In this document: positions 50,964-59,433 of the stretch, piece by piece | Position numbering within the stretch: position 1 is the first letter of the stretch | How the letters are laid out: every line of letters starts with the position of its first letter | Source: an uncultured Acidobacteriota bacterium | Lineage (GTDB): Bacteria; Acidobacteriota; Blastocatellia; Pyrinomonadales; Pyrinomonadaceae | Length of the DNA: 64,000 bases | Direction of reading: 5' to 3' | NCBI GenBank assembly: GCA_937873515.1 | Contig: CALMYB010000010.1 | Location: 434,001-498,000 of the forward strand | Program-made: the position numbers and the translations under genes | Notes under the pieces: generated by a model | The model's database searches: none | Seen by the model: the letters and a program-made list of their open reading frames with translations, nothing else | What the model was told of the DNA's origin: nothing

Positions 50964-53399
50964 TTATCTTGAGTGTTCTTGATATTCCGGTTCCCGCCGT
51001 CCCTTCGAGTGAGTAGTCGGATCCGTAAGCCCACGATCTTGATCCGACATCTCTTTCTCCCGTTGCATGGTATCTCTTTCCTTTTCACTCGCGGGTGTTT
51101 TCTCCGAGTTCTCAAAGCCTCGAAGGATATCCTTGAGTGAATGCGTTGGTTGATCGGATACGGATTCAAGAATGCTTCGAAGTCGTGCAGCCTCTTTCGG
51201 ATCGCTCGTATCAGCCGCCCTCATCTCCAGCAGCCTGATCTCGGAAGAAGTGAATAAGGGCTTAAAGGCGGACTCACTTCTTAAACCAAAGAGCGAGACT
51301 TGTTTGAACTCTGATGCATTTTGAGAAGCGGAGGCGAGGATCTCTTTTGCGGCCGCGGCATCATTACTTAGTCTCTCCTGTCTTGCATTCACAAGCGAAG
51401 AAACGGTACGTCGAAGCGAACGATGTTCGCGGCCCTCGAAAACCTCGTCTAGCGCCCGGTCAAACATCGAGCCTCGTTTGGGAAGATCGACATCGTGAAG
51501 GCTCACAAATTCGATCGCACCCGAATTCTTGTCAGTGATCGCGAACTTATGAAATCTTCCGGTTTCCGTAAAGGTTTTCAAATCTTCTCTTGCCTTATCG
51601 AACGACGCTTTCGAAACGATCTCGCATGCAAGCACACGTCCGGCAATTATGTCGCGTTTGTGATCGATCAGATTCGCTTTCGGGTTGGCTTTGAGAAGCT
51701 TTCGCGCCGCCGGCGAATCGCTTCTCGCCGACTCGATGAGCTTTCGCTGTTCGTTCCAGTTCTTCTCGTAAATCGATGCGAGTTTCAGCCGACGCGAGAG
51801 CGTATCGATCTCTGCCAACTGCTCCGAGGAATAGAACGGTTTCGCCTCTATCCTTTCGGGATCGGTGGTCGAGATCTTTCCCAGCATCTTTGCCTTATTG
51901 TGTTCTGCCTTCAAGTCTTTTTCGATATCCGCAAGCTGCCCATTCAGCTTGCTCAAGATCTCATTTCGCAACGGCTCGGAGTCGTTCTTGATCGTCGTCG
52001 AGTCCCGCCCCTTTCCCGACAATTTCAGAGCCATGTCCTTGAGCTTCTCAACAAGGACCGTGATCGGATTTCCGCGAGCTTTTTCTTCACGGTCGAGCTG
52101 AGCGATGGATACACTTCTTTTGCCGATATCGACGGACCGATAATATCGTCTGTCGGTAAACTCATCGCGTTCCTTTTCAAGACGGCTTATCGTCAGATCC
52201 GAGATCGTCTTTCTCGCTGCTATTCGGCGAAGGTCATCCGTGCCTCTCGGCTCGATCTCGTTCGATCTTTCAAGCTCGGTTCTAACGCCGTCGAGATACG
52301 CGAATCTGCGGATATCGGCGGCCTCGATACAGTACTCCTGGAGCTTGTCGATCTCGTCTTTTGTGAACGAGGGAGTTGGCAGTTTTCGGCCCAGCTTCCG
52401 ATACTCGATTCGAACACGATCCGCTTCCCGGATCGTCAGATCGGAATCGTTCTGCATCCGCTCTTTAATAGCCTCCTCCTTTCCAATCATTTTTAGAAGG
52501 ATAGTTCTTATCTGGCGCTCGGCTGACGCCGTCTGATCGGCATCGCCCCGTGCTCCGCGATGTTCAAAGTCCTGAAGAGAAAGCCGCGTCTTTCGACCGC
52601 TCACCGGATCGGAAACGCGGAACCGCATCTGTTTGCCCTGGTCTGTCAGTGCTTTTATCTTTGAGTCGATCCGGCGAAGCTCGTATTCGGCGACAATCCC
52701 GCGTCTTAAGGATTCGCGTTCCTCCAACGTCTTTTGAAGAAGTTGATTATCCTTTTCCTTTTCTGCTTCGCCCGAAGAATGCGACCCTGGATCATAGCTG
52801 TCCCGGTCCATTTCGAGCGCATCAGCGTGTTCAAGATCTCTGCCGAAGAGTTGCTCCATCCTTTCGGTCGCGGCCTCGATCAGAAAACCGGGCACAAGAA
52901 CCTTTTCGCCCTCGCTGCGTTCGAAATGAGGCAGGGCTTGACGCGGAATTTTGGTCAGAGTCTCGCGCTCCAAGTCTCTAGTGAAATACTGCTTCTGAAG
53001 TGCGATGTGAACGTGCGGGTTTTCGGTGTTTAGATGGACTGCGGCCGCCCACGAAAGCCGGTCGGCCGAAAGCTCCTTTTCAAGCCGCTGCATCGCCGCT
53101 CGTGTCGTCTCTTTAAGAGCATGGCGTCGCTGCTTTTCGTTTGTTCCGAACTTCCGGTAGTCATCGGGACGGAACGAGAGAACGATGTGATGCAGTTCGT
53201 CGTTCGACGGCCTCCCCTTTGCGATTCCGATCCTCATCGAATTATTAGCGCTCGCCACCGACAGGTTGTCGGCGAAGTCGTTGAAGAGTTCGCGGACATT
53301 AAACGGTTCGCGCTCATTGTCCAGTTTGCTGTGGGCAATATAGTGGACGAGGCCGCGCGAACTCCCCCGCTTTGCCTGCACGCTCGCGACGATCCTCAT
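50964..53399 (-). CDS. MOBP-like relaxase
   Basis: An 811-residue relaxase that would nick oriT and pilot the strand through the T4SS. The N-terminal domain (1-190) has Y20 in GLVHYIAHSK, a possible nucleophile or substrate contact, and the metal triad within V-H122-L-N-T-E-N-P-H129-V-H131. An L-H-H-I-V-L-S-F segment (about 69-76) is also typical. The remaining 600 residues are charged helices without helicase motifs. Its ATG overlaps the accessory gene's stop as TAATG. Confidence 0.88.
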   Translation of the reverse strand: MRIVASVQAKRGSSRGLVHYIAHSKLDNEREPFNVRELFNDFADNLSVASANNSMRIGIAKGRPSNDELHHIVLSFRPDDYRKFGTNEKQRRHALKETTRAAMQRLEKELSADRLSWAAAVHLNTENPHVHIALQKQYFTRDLERETLTKIPRQALPHFERSEGEKVLVPGFLIEAATERMEQLFGRDLEHADALEMDRDSYDPGSHSSGEAEKEKDNQLLQKTLEERESLRRGIVAEYELRRIDSKIKALTDQGKQMRFRVSDPVSGRKTRLSLQDFEHRGARGDADQTASAERQIRTILLKMIGKEEAIKERMQNDSDLTIREADRVRIEYRKLGRKLPTPSFTKDEIDKLQEYCIEAADIRRFAYLDGVRTELERSNEIEPRGTDDLRRIAARKTISDLTISRLEKERDEFTDRRYYRSVDIGKRSVSIAQLDREEKARGNPITVLVEKLKDMALKLSGKGRDSTTIKNDSEPLRNEILSKLNGQLADIEKDLKAEHNKAKMLGKISTTDPERIEAKPFYSSEQLAEIDTLSRRLKLASIYEKNWNEQRKLIESARSDSPAARKLLKANPKANLIDHKRDIIAGRVLACEIVSKASFDKAREDLKTFTETGRFHKFAITDKNSGAIEFVSLHDVDLPKRGSMFDRALDEVFEGREHRSLRRTVSSLVNARQERLSNDAAAAKEILASASQNASEFKQVSLFGLRSESAFKPLFTSSEIRLLEMRAADTSDPKEAARLRSILESVSDQPTHSLKDILRGFENSEKTPASEKERDTMQREKEMSDQDRGLTDPTTHSKGRREPEYQEHSR

Positions 53400-54067
53400 T
53401 ATTCGCTGCTTTCCCTGGGTTCAGGTGTTGACGGCTGAGAGGAGATAAGATCGCCGTACAGAGCCTCTATTCGTTTCGAGAAATACAGATCGTCCGGCCC
53501 CGCATCATTTGAAACGATCCCGTGATACGCCGAACACCGCTCAAGATCGCGAACGGCATATGCGATCATTTCCGCCGTGATGGTGTTCGACGCGAGAACG
53601 CTCTGCTCTTTTCCCATTCCCGGCTTCGCGAGCAGGATGAGTCTCGACAGGATGATGTTTACTACCGAGACCGACACGCTCGACATGACGTATAGTTCGC
53701 GCAGGAAGACGGGAGTGTTTTGAGAAAGGAGCTTCACTTCGTTCTCCAAGCGTCCGACCTGCTCAAGAAGCTCATCGACACGCTCATTTACAGCATTGGA
53801 ATCTTTCTCGTTCTTGCGCTCGTTCTCGATCAGCCAGTCCAATCTTTCCCGGCACCGGTTCGCTCCAAAACGCTCCTGCTTGTCGGACAGAGCAAAGCGG
53901 ATCATCCGGCGAACGATCGCGCCCTTTCCTTCGCCTGTTTCGAACGCTATTTCATTGAGCTTTTTTTCATCCGAATAGTACGGCCTGACGTGAACGGACC
54001 GGCCGTGCCTTTTATCCGAATCCGCCCCCAGTTTGACGATAAGTTTTTCTTTTTCTATTTTCCGCAT
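53399..54067 (-). CDS. relaxosome accessory protein with ribbon-helix-helix-like start
   Basis: A 222-residue protein. Residues 20-60 (RHGRSVHVRPYYSDEKKLNEIA, then AIVRRMIRFAL) look like a ribbon-helix-helix DNA-binding fold as in TraJ/MobC-type accessory proteins. A coiled coil (about 75-115) and helical C-terminus follow. It is the first gene of the mob operon and would bind oriT, which lies just upstream. It overlaps the relaxase start, so both are co-translated. Confidence 0.75.
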   Translation of the reverse strand: MRKIEKEKLIVKLGADSDKRHGRSVHVRPYYSDEKKLNEIAFETGEGKGAIVRRMIRFALSDKQERFGANRCRERLDWLIENERKNEKDSNAVNERVDELLEQVGRLENEVKLLSQNTPVFLRELYVMSSVSVSVVNIILSRLILLAKPGMGKEQSVLASNTITAEMIAYAVRDLERCSAYHGIVSNDAGPDDLYFSKRIEALYGDLISSQPSTPEPRESSE

Positions 54068-54150
54068 TTCTCTCCCGGATGCATTTCAAAATTATTCCCC
54101 TGGTACTTCGGGCGTCACCGATGGTGTACAACCTTGCGATCGTGACCGTT

Positions 54151-54166
54151 CGCAAAATGCGTACCG
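54151..54166 (-). promoter_or_regulatory. sigma-54 promoter match for the mob operon
   Basis: The minus strand reads CGGTACGCATTTTGCG, with GG and GC 10 bases apart. It matches GG, ACG and TTGC but not the leading T or the C after GG. The start site would be near 54140, about 73 bases before the ATG at 54067. It falls inside the larger inverted repeat. Confidence 0.4.
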
Positions 54167-54272
54167 TTACCATCGGTGACAGATTTGTAACCGGATCGTC
54201 GCCGCGGTGACAAATGAGTAAGCTGTTTGTATTCAGGGTGATAGGTGCGGTGACGGACACCGAAAAGCGGTT

Positions 54273-54280
54273 TATCCTGT
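54273..54280 (+). other. nic site candidate
   Basis: TATCCTGT fits the YATCCTG|Y nic core of RP4-type origins. A small CGGTG/CACCG hairpin lies 11 bases upstream. The match is only 8 bases, but the location next to a MOBP relaxase raises its value. Confidence 0.45.
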
Positions 54281-54389
54281 CATACAGCTTTTGCGTGCGA
54301 TCCGCTCATTTTCCGATGGGCCCCTCGTTTCCGGCTTATTTGTTCGCCAGCGGTGCATTTCTACACCACTTACGCTCTCTCAAACGCGT

Positions 54390-54404
54390 TGGCATGGCGA
54401 TTGA
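54390..54404 (+). promoter_or_regulatory. weak sigma-54-like site before the small RHH gene
   Basis: TGGCATGGCGATTGA has the TGGCA and TTG parts in correct spacing, but the -12 dinucleotide is GA instead of GC, so this may be chance. The ATG is at 54455. Confidence 0.25.
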
Positions 54405-54454
54405 TTAGGCTCCTTCGGCACGAATTAAACCTATAAGGAGTCGATTAAGAACCT

Positions 54455-54715
54455 ATGTCAACATTCCCCGAAAACAACCCAACCCGAAGACGGCCTTCCG
54501 GGCAGCCGATGCTTCAGATCAACCGCCTCAACTACGTCAAGGTAAATGCCAAACTCCTCGACGGAACGGATGCGAAACTAAAGCAATATCTCCGGTTTGC
54601 CGGCGAACAGATGAACACCGAGATCACCAACAATGACGTGATCGAATACGCGCTAAACATGCTCTTCGACCGAGATTCGGCCTTCAAATCCTGGCTCAAA
54701 CAAAATGCGAAATAG
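54455..54715 (+). CDS. small ribbon-helix-helix-like protein
   Basis: An 86-residue protein, basic at the start. Residues 26-72 (YVKVNAKLLDGTDAKLKQYL, a helix NDVIEYALNMLF) have the strand-helix-helix order of ribbon-helix-helix regulators. AAGGAG lies 14 bases upstream of the ATG. It is divergent from the mob operon across the oriT candidate and could be a relaxosome component or repressor. No family is assigned. Confidence 0.6.
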   Translation: MSTFPENNPTRRRPSGQPMLQINRLNYVKVNAKLLDGTDAKLKQYLRFAGEQMNTEITNNDVIEYALNMLFDRDSAFKSWLKQNAK

Positions 54716-54725
54716 CCCGATTACG

Positions 54726-55379
54726 TCACGCGGAGAACGCCGAAGGAAAAGCAGCCGGGCGAGCGAGCCCTGGTGCCGGACCGGGATTACCGCCGACCAT
54801 TTCATGACGGCTCGCTATCTTGTCAAGCTCGATCTCGAACGAGCGGATGCTTAGCCGGTTGCTTTCCTTCGAAAGTTGTTCGGCAAGAAAGTCGAGGTCC
54901 TCGGCTGCGAGATCGGTTTTAATCGACGAAGACGTACGGGCCAGCCTGTCGGCGGCTTCCTGAAACGTGACTCCGTCGTGGCCCTTCATCCATCGCCAGG
55001 TCACATGATGACCGTAGGACGCTTCAATGAGCTCGCCCCAAAAAGGGCGGTTCGTCTTCATACGGTTCTTCCCATTCATGGTGTCGATCACATACTTTGA
55101 ATCGGAGAAGACCTCGGCGTGACATGGCCGGCGAAGCGTCTTCAGTGCCTGTGCACACGCCAGTATCTCGGCCTGCTGATTCGTGAGCGAACCGAGATAC
55201 TTTGCGATCAGTTTAAGTTCCATCCGATTGCGGTCGATCATCACCGCACCGCAGCTGGCCGATGCGTCGCCGGTTCCGTTCCCAAGGCATGAAGCATCGG
55301 CATAAATCGTCACAACCGGAGTATAGTTTTCCGCGGTTTCCATGCCGCCACCCTGCGTGATAAGCGTTAGTCCGTTCAT
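54726..55379 (-). CDS. rnhA: RNase HI-like ribonuclease
   Basis: A 217-residue protein that would degrade RNA in RNA-DNA hybrids. Catalytic acids visible: D28 in Y-A-D-A-S, E71 in N-Q-Q-A-E-I-L, D93 in F-S-D-S-K-Y-V and D144 in A-A-D-R-L-A. The core (about 22-150) is complete. A C-terminal extension of about 65 residues is helical then Pro/Ala-rich. GAGGTGGG lies right before the ATG at 55379. It could remove primers during replication of the transferred strand. Confidence 0.9.
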   Translation of the reverse strand: MNGLTLITQGGGMETAENYTPVVTIYADASCLGNGTGDASASCGAVMIDRNRMELKLIAKYLGSLTNQQAEILACAQALKTLRRPCHAEVFSDSKYVIDTMNGKNRMKTNRPFWGELIEASYGHHVTWRWMKGHDGVTFQEAADRLARTSSSIKTDLAAEDLDFLAEQLSKESNRLSIRSFEIELDKIASRHEMVGGNPGPAPGLARPAAFPSAFSA

Positions 55380-55399
55380 GTATCCCACCTCAACAATCG

Positions 55400-55439
55400 C
55401 CTAAAAAAGAAAATAGGGCACCGGGAGGATCGATGCCCT
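55400..55439 (-). terminator. rho-independent terminator of the first SSB gene
   Basis: AGGGCA / TGCCCT form a 6-bp stem (55415-55439) with a 13-base loop; the minus strand then reads TATTTTCTTTTTT. It lies 33 bases after the SSB stop codon. Confidence 0.55.
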
Positions 55440-55471
55440 GAGACCATCCGAAATTCACTTAAGAATCCCGA

Positions 55472-55942
55472 TCAGAACTGATCCACATAGGGCTCGTCCG
55501 TAACCACGGTTGTCTCTATGGCAGACTGGCCGTTCGCCGCCGCTGGTGGATTGCCAGCCGGTCCCGTATACTGCGGCTCCTCAGCGGCCTGTTCAGTATA
55601 GTGCTCCGGCCCGTTATTCCGATTGCCGCCCGCGAACTCGAACGACTGGAGGATCACCTCGGCGCCCGCTCGTGGATCTCCGTCTTTTGTCATCCAGGGC
55701 TTAAACGTGAGTCTTCCCAAGACGAGCAGGTGCGTCCCCTTAGTGACGTTCGCGGCGATCGTCTCCGCGAGCTTGCCGAATGCAGTAACGTTGTACCACT
55801 CGGTGATCTGCACTTTCCCCTGCTCGGTCTTCTTGAATGAATTGGATGCCATCGAGAACGAAGCGATCGCCGAACCCTGATTCGAGTATCGAAGCTCGGC
55901 GTTGCCGCCCACGTTTCCAAGAATTGAAATCGAAGCTGCCAT
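55472..55942 (-). CDS. ssb: single-stranded DNA-binding protein (copy 1)
   Basis: A 156-residue SSB. The OB fold (1-110) has N-terminal SISILGNVGGNAELRYS, W-Y-N-V-T-A-F-G-K and L-V-L-G-R-L-T-F-K-P-W. A Gly/Pro/Ala linker leads to an acidic-aromatic tail DEPYVDQF, a variant of the usual D-D-I-P-F tip. A second SSB lies at 59020. It would protect single strands during conjugation. Confidence 0.92.
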   Translation of the reverse strand: MAASISILGNVGGNAELRYSNQGSAIASFSMASNSFKKTEQGKVQITEWYNVTAFGKLAETIAANVTKGTHLLVLGRLTFKPWMTKDGDPRAGAEVILQSFEFAGGNRNNGPEHYTEQAAEEPQYTGPAGNPPAAANGQSAIETTVVTDEPYVDQF

Positions 55943-56068
55943 GACAAATCTGTCTCCTTTTATCTATTTTTCTTGTATCTGAAAACGACTGCCGTATCTG
56001 TTTTCGCAACTGATAACGCGTCGCTGTCACAGGCCCGGCTGCCGCTTAATTGTTCCTGTCTCTTACGA

Positions 56069-57745
56069 TCAGGCCGCGTGAACAACCCGAACCACTCTCG
56101 TCTGTTGAACCGTGTTCTGATGTACACGCTCGGCCTGCTTATTCGCCTCGGCTTTCAGTTCCGCCTCACGGCTGCGAACTGCATCCCAGAGACGCTGTTT
56201 TTCCTGCCGCTTCTTCGCCTTTGCCTCGGCGTCGTTGTAGAGCGAGAACTTCAGAAATCGGAGCCGCCCCGCTGACGCATTTGCTATCATTCGAAGCCAT
56301 TTTCGGGTCAAGGGAGAGATACGATCGCGCAGCCGGACCTCCTGGGATTTTGCGACCGTGTTGAGAGCCGTGAACTGCTTCAGCGAGAGTCTTTGGTGCT
56401 CCTTGAACGCTGCATATGCTTCCTTCTTAAGCCGCGCAACGTCCGCCGAATCCGTCGTTTCGCGAAGGGCAAGATAGATCTCCTGATAGTCTTTGTGACG
56501 CAGACTTCTCAGATGAAAGTCCTCGTACTGCCGATTCCACATGATCCGGAGAACCGAGGCGACGTACTGCATCTCTTCGTGATCGGGATTGACCTCCTGT
56601 CCCACCATGTACTCAAAGGTTTTTCCGCGCCCATGTGAACGGATCCGTCGAACCGAGCGAGTTACGCGATGGCTGTATATCCGATCGAGTTTTATTCCAA
56701 GCCACTCCTCGAACTCCTGATCTGAGAACGGATGCGTCGAATCCTCTATCGAGTGCGTCCGAACCGGCGCCATCTGCACTCGCCCCGTTAGAAATGCAGT
56801 CCATTCGCAGCGTTCCACTCTTGCGTCGGCGATAAGCTCGCGGGCATTTCGAACCGCCGATCCGCCAAGCGAGTGACCGACAAATAAGCGGCCAAGTTCC
56901 GAAGCGATAGAATTTGCTTCAAGCGGAAGACACGACGCATCGATCTCGCATTCGAAATCGAGGACAACGACCGTGCGCTGTCCGCTGTTCATGGTTAGTC
57001 CGACGATCCCGTTTTCGTCGTACTGCTCGAGATTCTCGAAAGTGAGAAAGTCGCGGTCCAGGTCCTCGATCGATTTGTCCCCGTCTTCAAGGTAGAAAGC
57101 CGCGAACTCATCATGGATCATTCGGCTGATCTTTTGCCGCCCGACACGCCGGATCGCGTACTTCAACTCGTCGTCGAAGATCGGTGTCCGCGGCGGAAGA
57201 GGCTTACGGTTCTTAACCGCTTCCTGAACCCGTCGCTGATCCGCTACGGTCAGCTTCTGCTCGGCTCGCTCGAACTCTTCGAATGCGACTTCGCGATCCG
57301 CATTCGTGGCCGTTACGCTCTCAAGCTGAAGTCCGAGAAGACCCATTTCCTTGAGCACCTCGGCCGTGCCTCGTTTACGGATCTCGCTGTAGTAATAAGC
57401 AGCGATCTGTCCGAACTCGAACTGCCCGGCGTCAGGGCTAGCGATCGCCTTGACGCACCGAACGAACTCTCGAGCGTCGCACTCATCGCCGAGCACCTTC
57501 ATCGCGTATTCGAGCGACATGATCTTCACCCGATCGAGCGGCTCGGGTTCCAGTTCGTCCGCAATTCTGACGACGACATCGCCGAGTATCGCGAATTCCT
57601 CAAGCTCCATTCGACGCAGCGGATTGTTTCCGAGGTGAGCACACCAGTCCTGCATCGGCGAGCCTGTATTCTGCGGTGAGAAAGCAAGGATCGGACTTTG
57701 CGGTGCGAAATTCCTGAGTTGGTCTATATTAAGTTGTGCAGCCAT
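56069..57745 (-). CDS. unassigned 558-residue ICE protein
   Basis: A 558-residue protein with no recognised family. It starts at the ATG at 57745 with AGGAGAGGG before it; an earlier frame start 30 codons upstream is discounted. It contains a D-D-E-L...R-V-G-R-Q-K-I-S helix region, a central strand TVVVLDFECEID, the W-L-G-I-K-L-D-R-I-Y-S-H motif and a coiled-coil, basic end (YNDAEAKAKKRQEKQRLWD). The size and charge suggest a nucleic-acid protein of element maintenance. Confidence 0.55.
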   Translation of the reverse strand: MAAQLNIDQLRNFAPQSPILAFSPQNTGSPMQDWCAHLGNNPLRRMELEEFAILGDVVVRIADELEPEPLDRVKIMSLEYAMKVLGDECDAREFVRCVKAIASPDAGQFEFGQIAAYYYSEIRKRGTAEVLKEMGLLGLQLESVTATNADREVAFEEFERAEQKLTVADQRRVQEAVKNRKPLPPRTPIFDDELKYAIRRVGRQKISRMIHDEFAAFYLEDGDKSIEDLDRDFLTFENLEQYDENGIVGLTMNSGQRTVVVLDFECEIDASCLPLEANSIASELGRLFVGHSLGGSAVRNARELIADARVERCEWTAFLTGRVQMAPVRTHSIEDSTHPFSDQEFEEWLGIKLDRIYSHRVTRSVRRIRSHGRGKTFEYMVGQEVNPDHEEMQYVASVLRIMWNRQYEDFHLRSLRHKDYQEIYLALRETTDSADVARLKKEAYAAFKEHQRLSLKQFTALNTVAKSQEVRLRDRISPLTRKWLRMIANASAGRLRFLKFSLYNDAEAKAKKRQEKQRLWDAVRSREAELKAEANKQAERVHQNTVQQTRVVRVVHAA

Positions 57746-57842
57746 ATATCCCTCTCCTATCCGGCTCTTTTTCGAGAACCGGAGAAACGCTTGATTATGG
57801 GCAGCGCTTCTTTTGCCCAAGTTAAGAAAAATCACTCGTTTT

Positions 57843-57860
57843 CAGGCTTGAAAATCCCTC
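57843..57860 (-). repeat. upstream motif GAGGGATTTTCRAGCCTG, copy 1
   Basis: An 18-base motif about 100 bases upstream of the 57745 start, followed by a CG-x-GTG-x-TTT pattern as in copy 2. Perhaps a shared promoter element or operator. Confidence 0.4.
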
Positions 57861-57963
57861 TCAAGCGGGCGAGAAGGCGTGTGAAAGGGAACGGAAGGAA
57901 CTCGGCCAAGAAGTTTTAGGAAAGCTCTTTAAGGTGGCTATAGAAGGCAGGTAAAGAACGACT

Positions 57964-57994
57964 GCGGTCGGTGATCTATGTCTGGACCGACCGC
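57964..57994 (-). terminator. hairpin after the DUF4326 gene
   Basis: GCGGTCGGT / ACCGACCGC, 9-bp stem with 13-base loop, 69 bases after the stop codon at 58063. The T-richness after it on the minus strand is weak (AGTCGTTCTTT). Confidence 0.35.
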
Positions 57995-58062
57995 TATATT
58001 TCAGAGTTCAGCAAAAAAAGATTGACGCGGTTCTCAACGACACATTTAGCCAAGCCGGAGTT

Positions 58063-58371
58063 TTAGCGATCCCGGTTTTCGTCCAGCGTATTTAGTACCC
58101 TGACCAATACGTCGCCGTGACAAGATTGTGGTTTGCACCAGCAGGCGAGGATCTTTCCCCGCAGTTCTTCAATATCCGCTATCAATTCACTGGAATAGAG
58201 ATATTCCTCGTAGCGTTTGATAGCCTCTTCCCTCGACCCGACAATGAACTCGGCCCTGGTCTTGCGGTCCGATATGTGTGTGAAGGGATTGCCCCATTTC
58301 GAAGGCCGTCCGATGTAAACGTCGTACCGATCTCTCTTGCAGTGAACTACCGAAGCTTGTTGAGCTGACAT
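58063..58371 (-). CDS. DUF4326 protein
   Basis: A 102-residue DUF4326 protein. The signature G-K-I-L-A-C-W-C-K-P-Q-S-C-H-G-D-V is complete, preceded by V-Y-I-G-R-P-S-K-W-G-N-P-F. The ATG at 58371 has AGGAGAG before it. The function is unknown. The C-x-C...C-H-G-D part recurs in the 772-residue mob-operon protein at 48583. Confidence 0.82.
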   Translation of the reverse strand: MSAQQASVVHCKRDRYDVYIGRPSKWGNPFTHISDRKTRAEFIVGSREEAIKRYEEYLYSSELIADIEELRGKILACWCKPQSCHGDVLVRVLNTLDENRDR

Positions 58372-58462
58372 GATCTCTCCTGAAGCAAACCCATATGGAT
58401 TAGGAAAGGCGTTGTTTAAGGAAGCTGCCTCCCGAGCACCCGAATAAAGCACCCGGTACCAG

Positions 58463-58480
58463 GCTCGAAAATCCCTCGCC
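58463..58480 (-). repeat. upstream motif GAGGGATTTTCRAGCCTG, copy 2
   Basis: Matches copy 1 (57843-57860) except at one base, and lies about 100 bases before the 58371 start. The next 17 bases also match in a CG-x-GTG-x-TTT pattern. Confidence 0.4.
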
Positions 58481-58518
58481 CCTCAGCATGAGAATTCACT
58501 GATCGAAAGCCGGAATCG

Positions 58519-58914
58519 TTACTCCCGACGCGCCAACTCGTCCAATCTCTTTTGGAGATATGCAAAAGTCTTCGGTGCTCGCTTTTGCATCTGAGCACGG
58601 CCGGTTCCCAGACCATCCGAGGGGATAACGATCACACGGGTTGAATCCGTGATGGCGATCGTCGCAAAGGCACGGTCTATAGCTGCCTTGTTCTGTTCGA
58701 ACTCGGCGTCGGTGAAGAACGCATCCGGCCCCATCGACGGCTTCTTCTTCGTAGGTATCCCGACAGCATTCGGCTCGCCCCTCATCGCCGCGGCCTGCCC
58801 GCCAAACCCGCGCTGCTCCAGATTGTCTCCAAAGAGAAATATCTTGTCGGGATTCGCACGAACGTAGTCGCGGGTGATTAACCGTATACGCTCAACCTTG
58901 AACTTAGTATTCAT
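58519..58914 (-). CDS. conserved phage/ICE-type hypothetical protein
   Basis: A 131-residue protein with the pattern I-F-L-F-G-D-N-L-E-Q-R-G-F-G-G-Q-A-A-A-M-R, then I-P-T-K-K-K-P-S and V-I-V-I-P-S-D-G-L-G-T-G-R-A. The glycine-rich nucleotide-like loops suggest a macro-domain-like or ligand-binding fold, but I cannot name it with confidence. It occurs often on phages and mobile elements, as far as I recall. The ATG at 58914 is preferred over an earlier frame start. Confidence 0.65.
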   Translation of the reverse strand: MNTKFKVERIRLITRDYVRANPDKIFLFGDNLEQRGFGGQAAAMRGEPNAVGIPTKKKPSMGPDAFFTDAEFEQNKAAIDRAFATIAITDSTRVIVIPSDGLGTGRAQMQKRAPKTFAYLQKRLDELARRE

Positions 58915-59019
58915 ATCCTGTCTGAGGGGACGGACCGCCGCGAGATCGACGCAGGATGAGATCATCCCGCCGCTTCAATGCGACGGCCCGTTTGTGAAGG
59001 GACTGTTGAAAGTGCGGGA

Positions 59020-59433
59020 TCAATAAGCCGCCGCCTGCTGTCCGACCTCCTGTACGCCATCCGGTACATATTCGGACATCGCTCCGGCATCACCGGTATC
59101 ATCACGTCGCCCGCCGGGGAGGAACTGGAACTCCTGCAGAATGATGTCCGCTCCGGCCTGGGGATTACCGTCGCGGTCAACCCAGGGATTGAACGTCAGC
59201 CTGCCCTGTACCGCAAGGCCTGTACCTTTCTTGACGTATTGTGCAAGCGTCTCCGCCTGCCGGCCGAAAGCGATAACGCGGAACCAGTCGGTCTTCTGCT
59301 CCTTGCCGCCCTCCGAGGTTTTCCTGAAAGTATTTGAGGCAATCGAAAAACTTGCCATCAGCGTTCCGTTATCGCTGATCTTCGTCTCCGGTGCCTTTCC
59401 GAGATTTCCAATGATCGAAATGTTTGCTCCCAT
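59020..59433 (-). CDS. ssb: single-stranded DNA-binding protein (copy 2)
   Basis: A 137-residue SSB with an OB fold: SIIGNLGKAPETKIS, W-F-R-V-I-A-F-G-R and L-A-V-Q-G-R-L-T-F-N-P-W. It differs from the copy at 55472, so the pair is diverged, not a recent duplication. The C-terminus ends in VGQQAAAY and lacks an acidic tip, so it may not recruit the usual SSB partners. Confidence 0.9.
   Translation of the reverse strand: MGANISIIGNLGKAPETKISDNGTLMASFSIASNTFRKTSEGGKEQKTDWFRVIAFGRQAETLAQYVKKGTGLAVQGRLTFNPWVDRDGNPQAGADIILQEFQFLPGGRRDDTGDAGAMSEYVPDGVQEVGQQAAAY

Larger units (their letters stand above)
54068..54454. other. origin of transfer (oriT) candidate region
   Basis: A 387-base divergent gap packed with inverted repeats: GTCACCGATGGT (54114-54125) with ACCATCGGTGAC (54169-54180); ATTTGTAACCG (54183-54193) with CGGTGACAAAT (54205-54215, one mismatch); CGGTG/CACCG (54248-54262). 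TATCCTGT at 54273-54280 matches the IncP-type nic core YATCCTG|Y. It adjoins the relaxase and its accessory gene. Predicted nicking is after G54279 on the plus strand. Confidence 0.6.
57746..58062. other. intergenic region with repeated leader motif
   Basis: A 317-base gap. The minus strand carries GAGGGATTTTCAAGCCTG (57860-57843), which recurs before the 58371 start as GAGGGATTTTCGAGCCTG. A 9-bp hairpin (57964-57994) follows the 58063 gene. A G-G-G-C-A/T-G-C-C-C pair spans the AAAGAAGCG motif near 57815. I see no gene. Confidence 0.45.
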
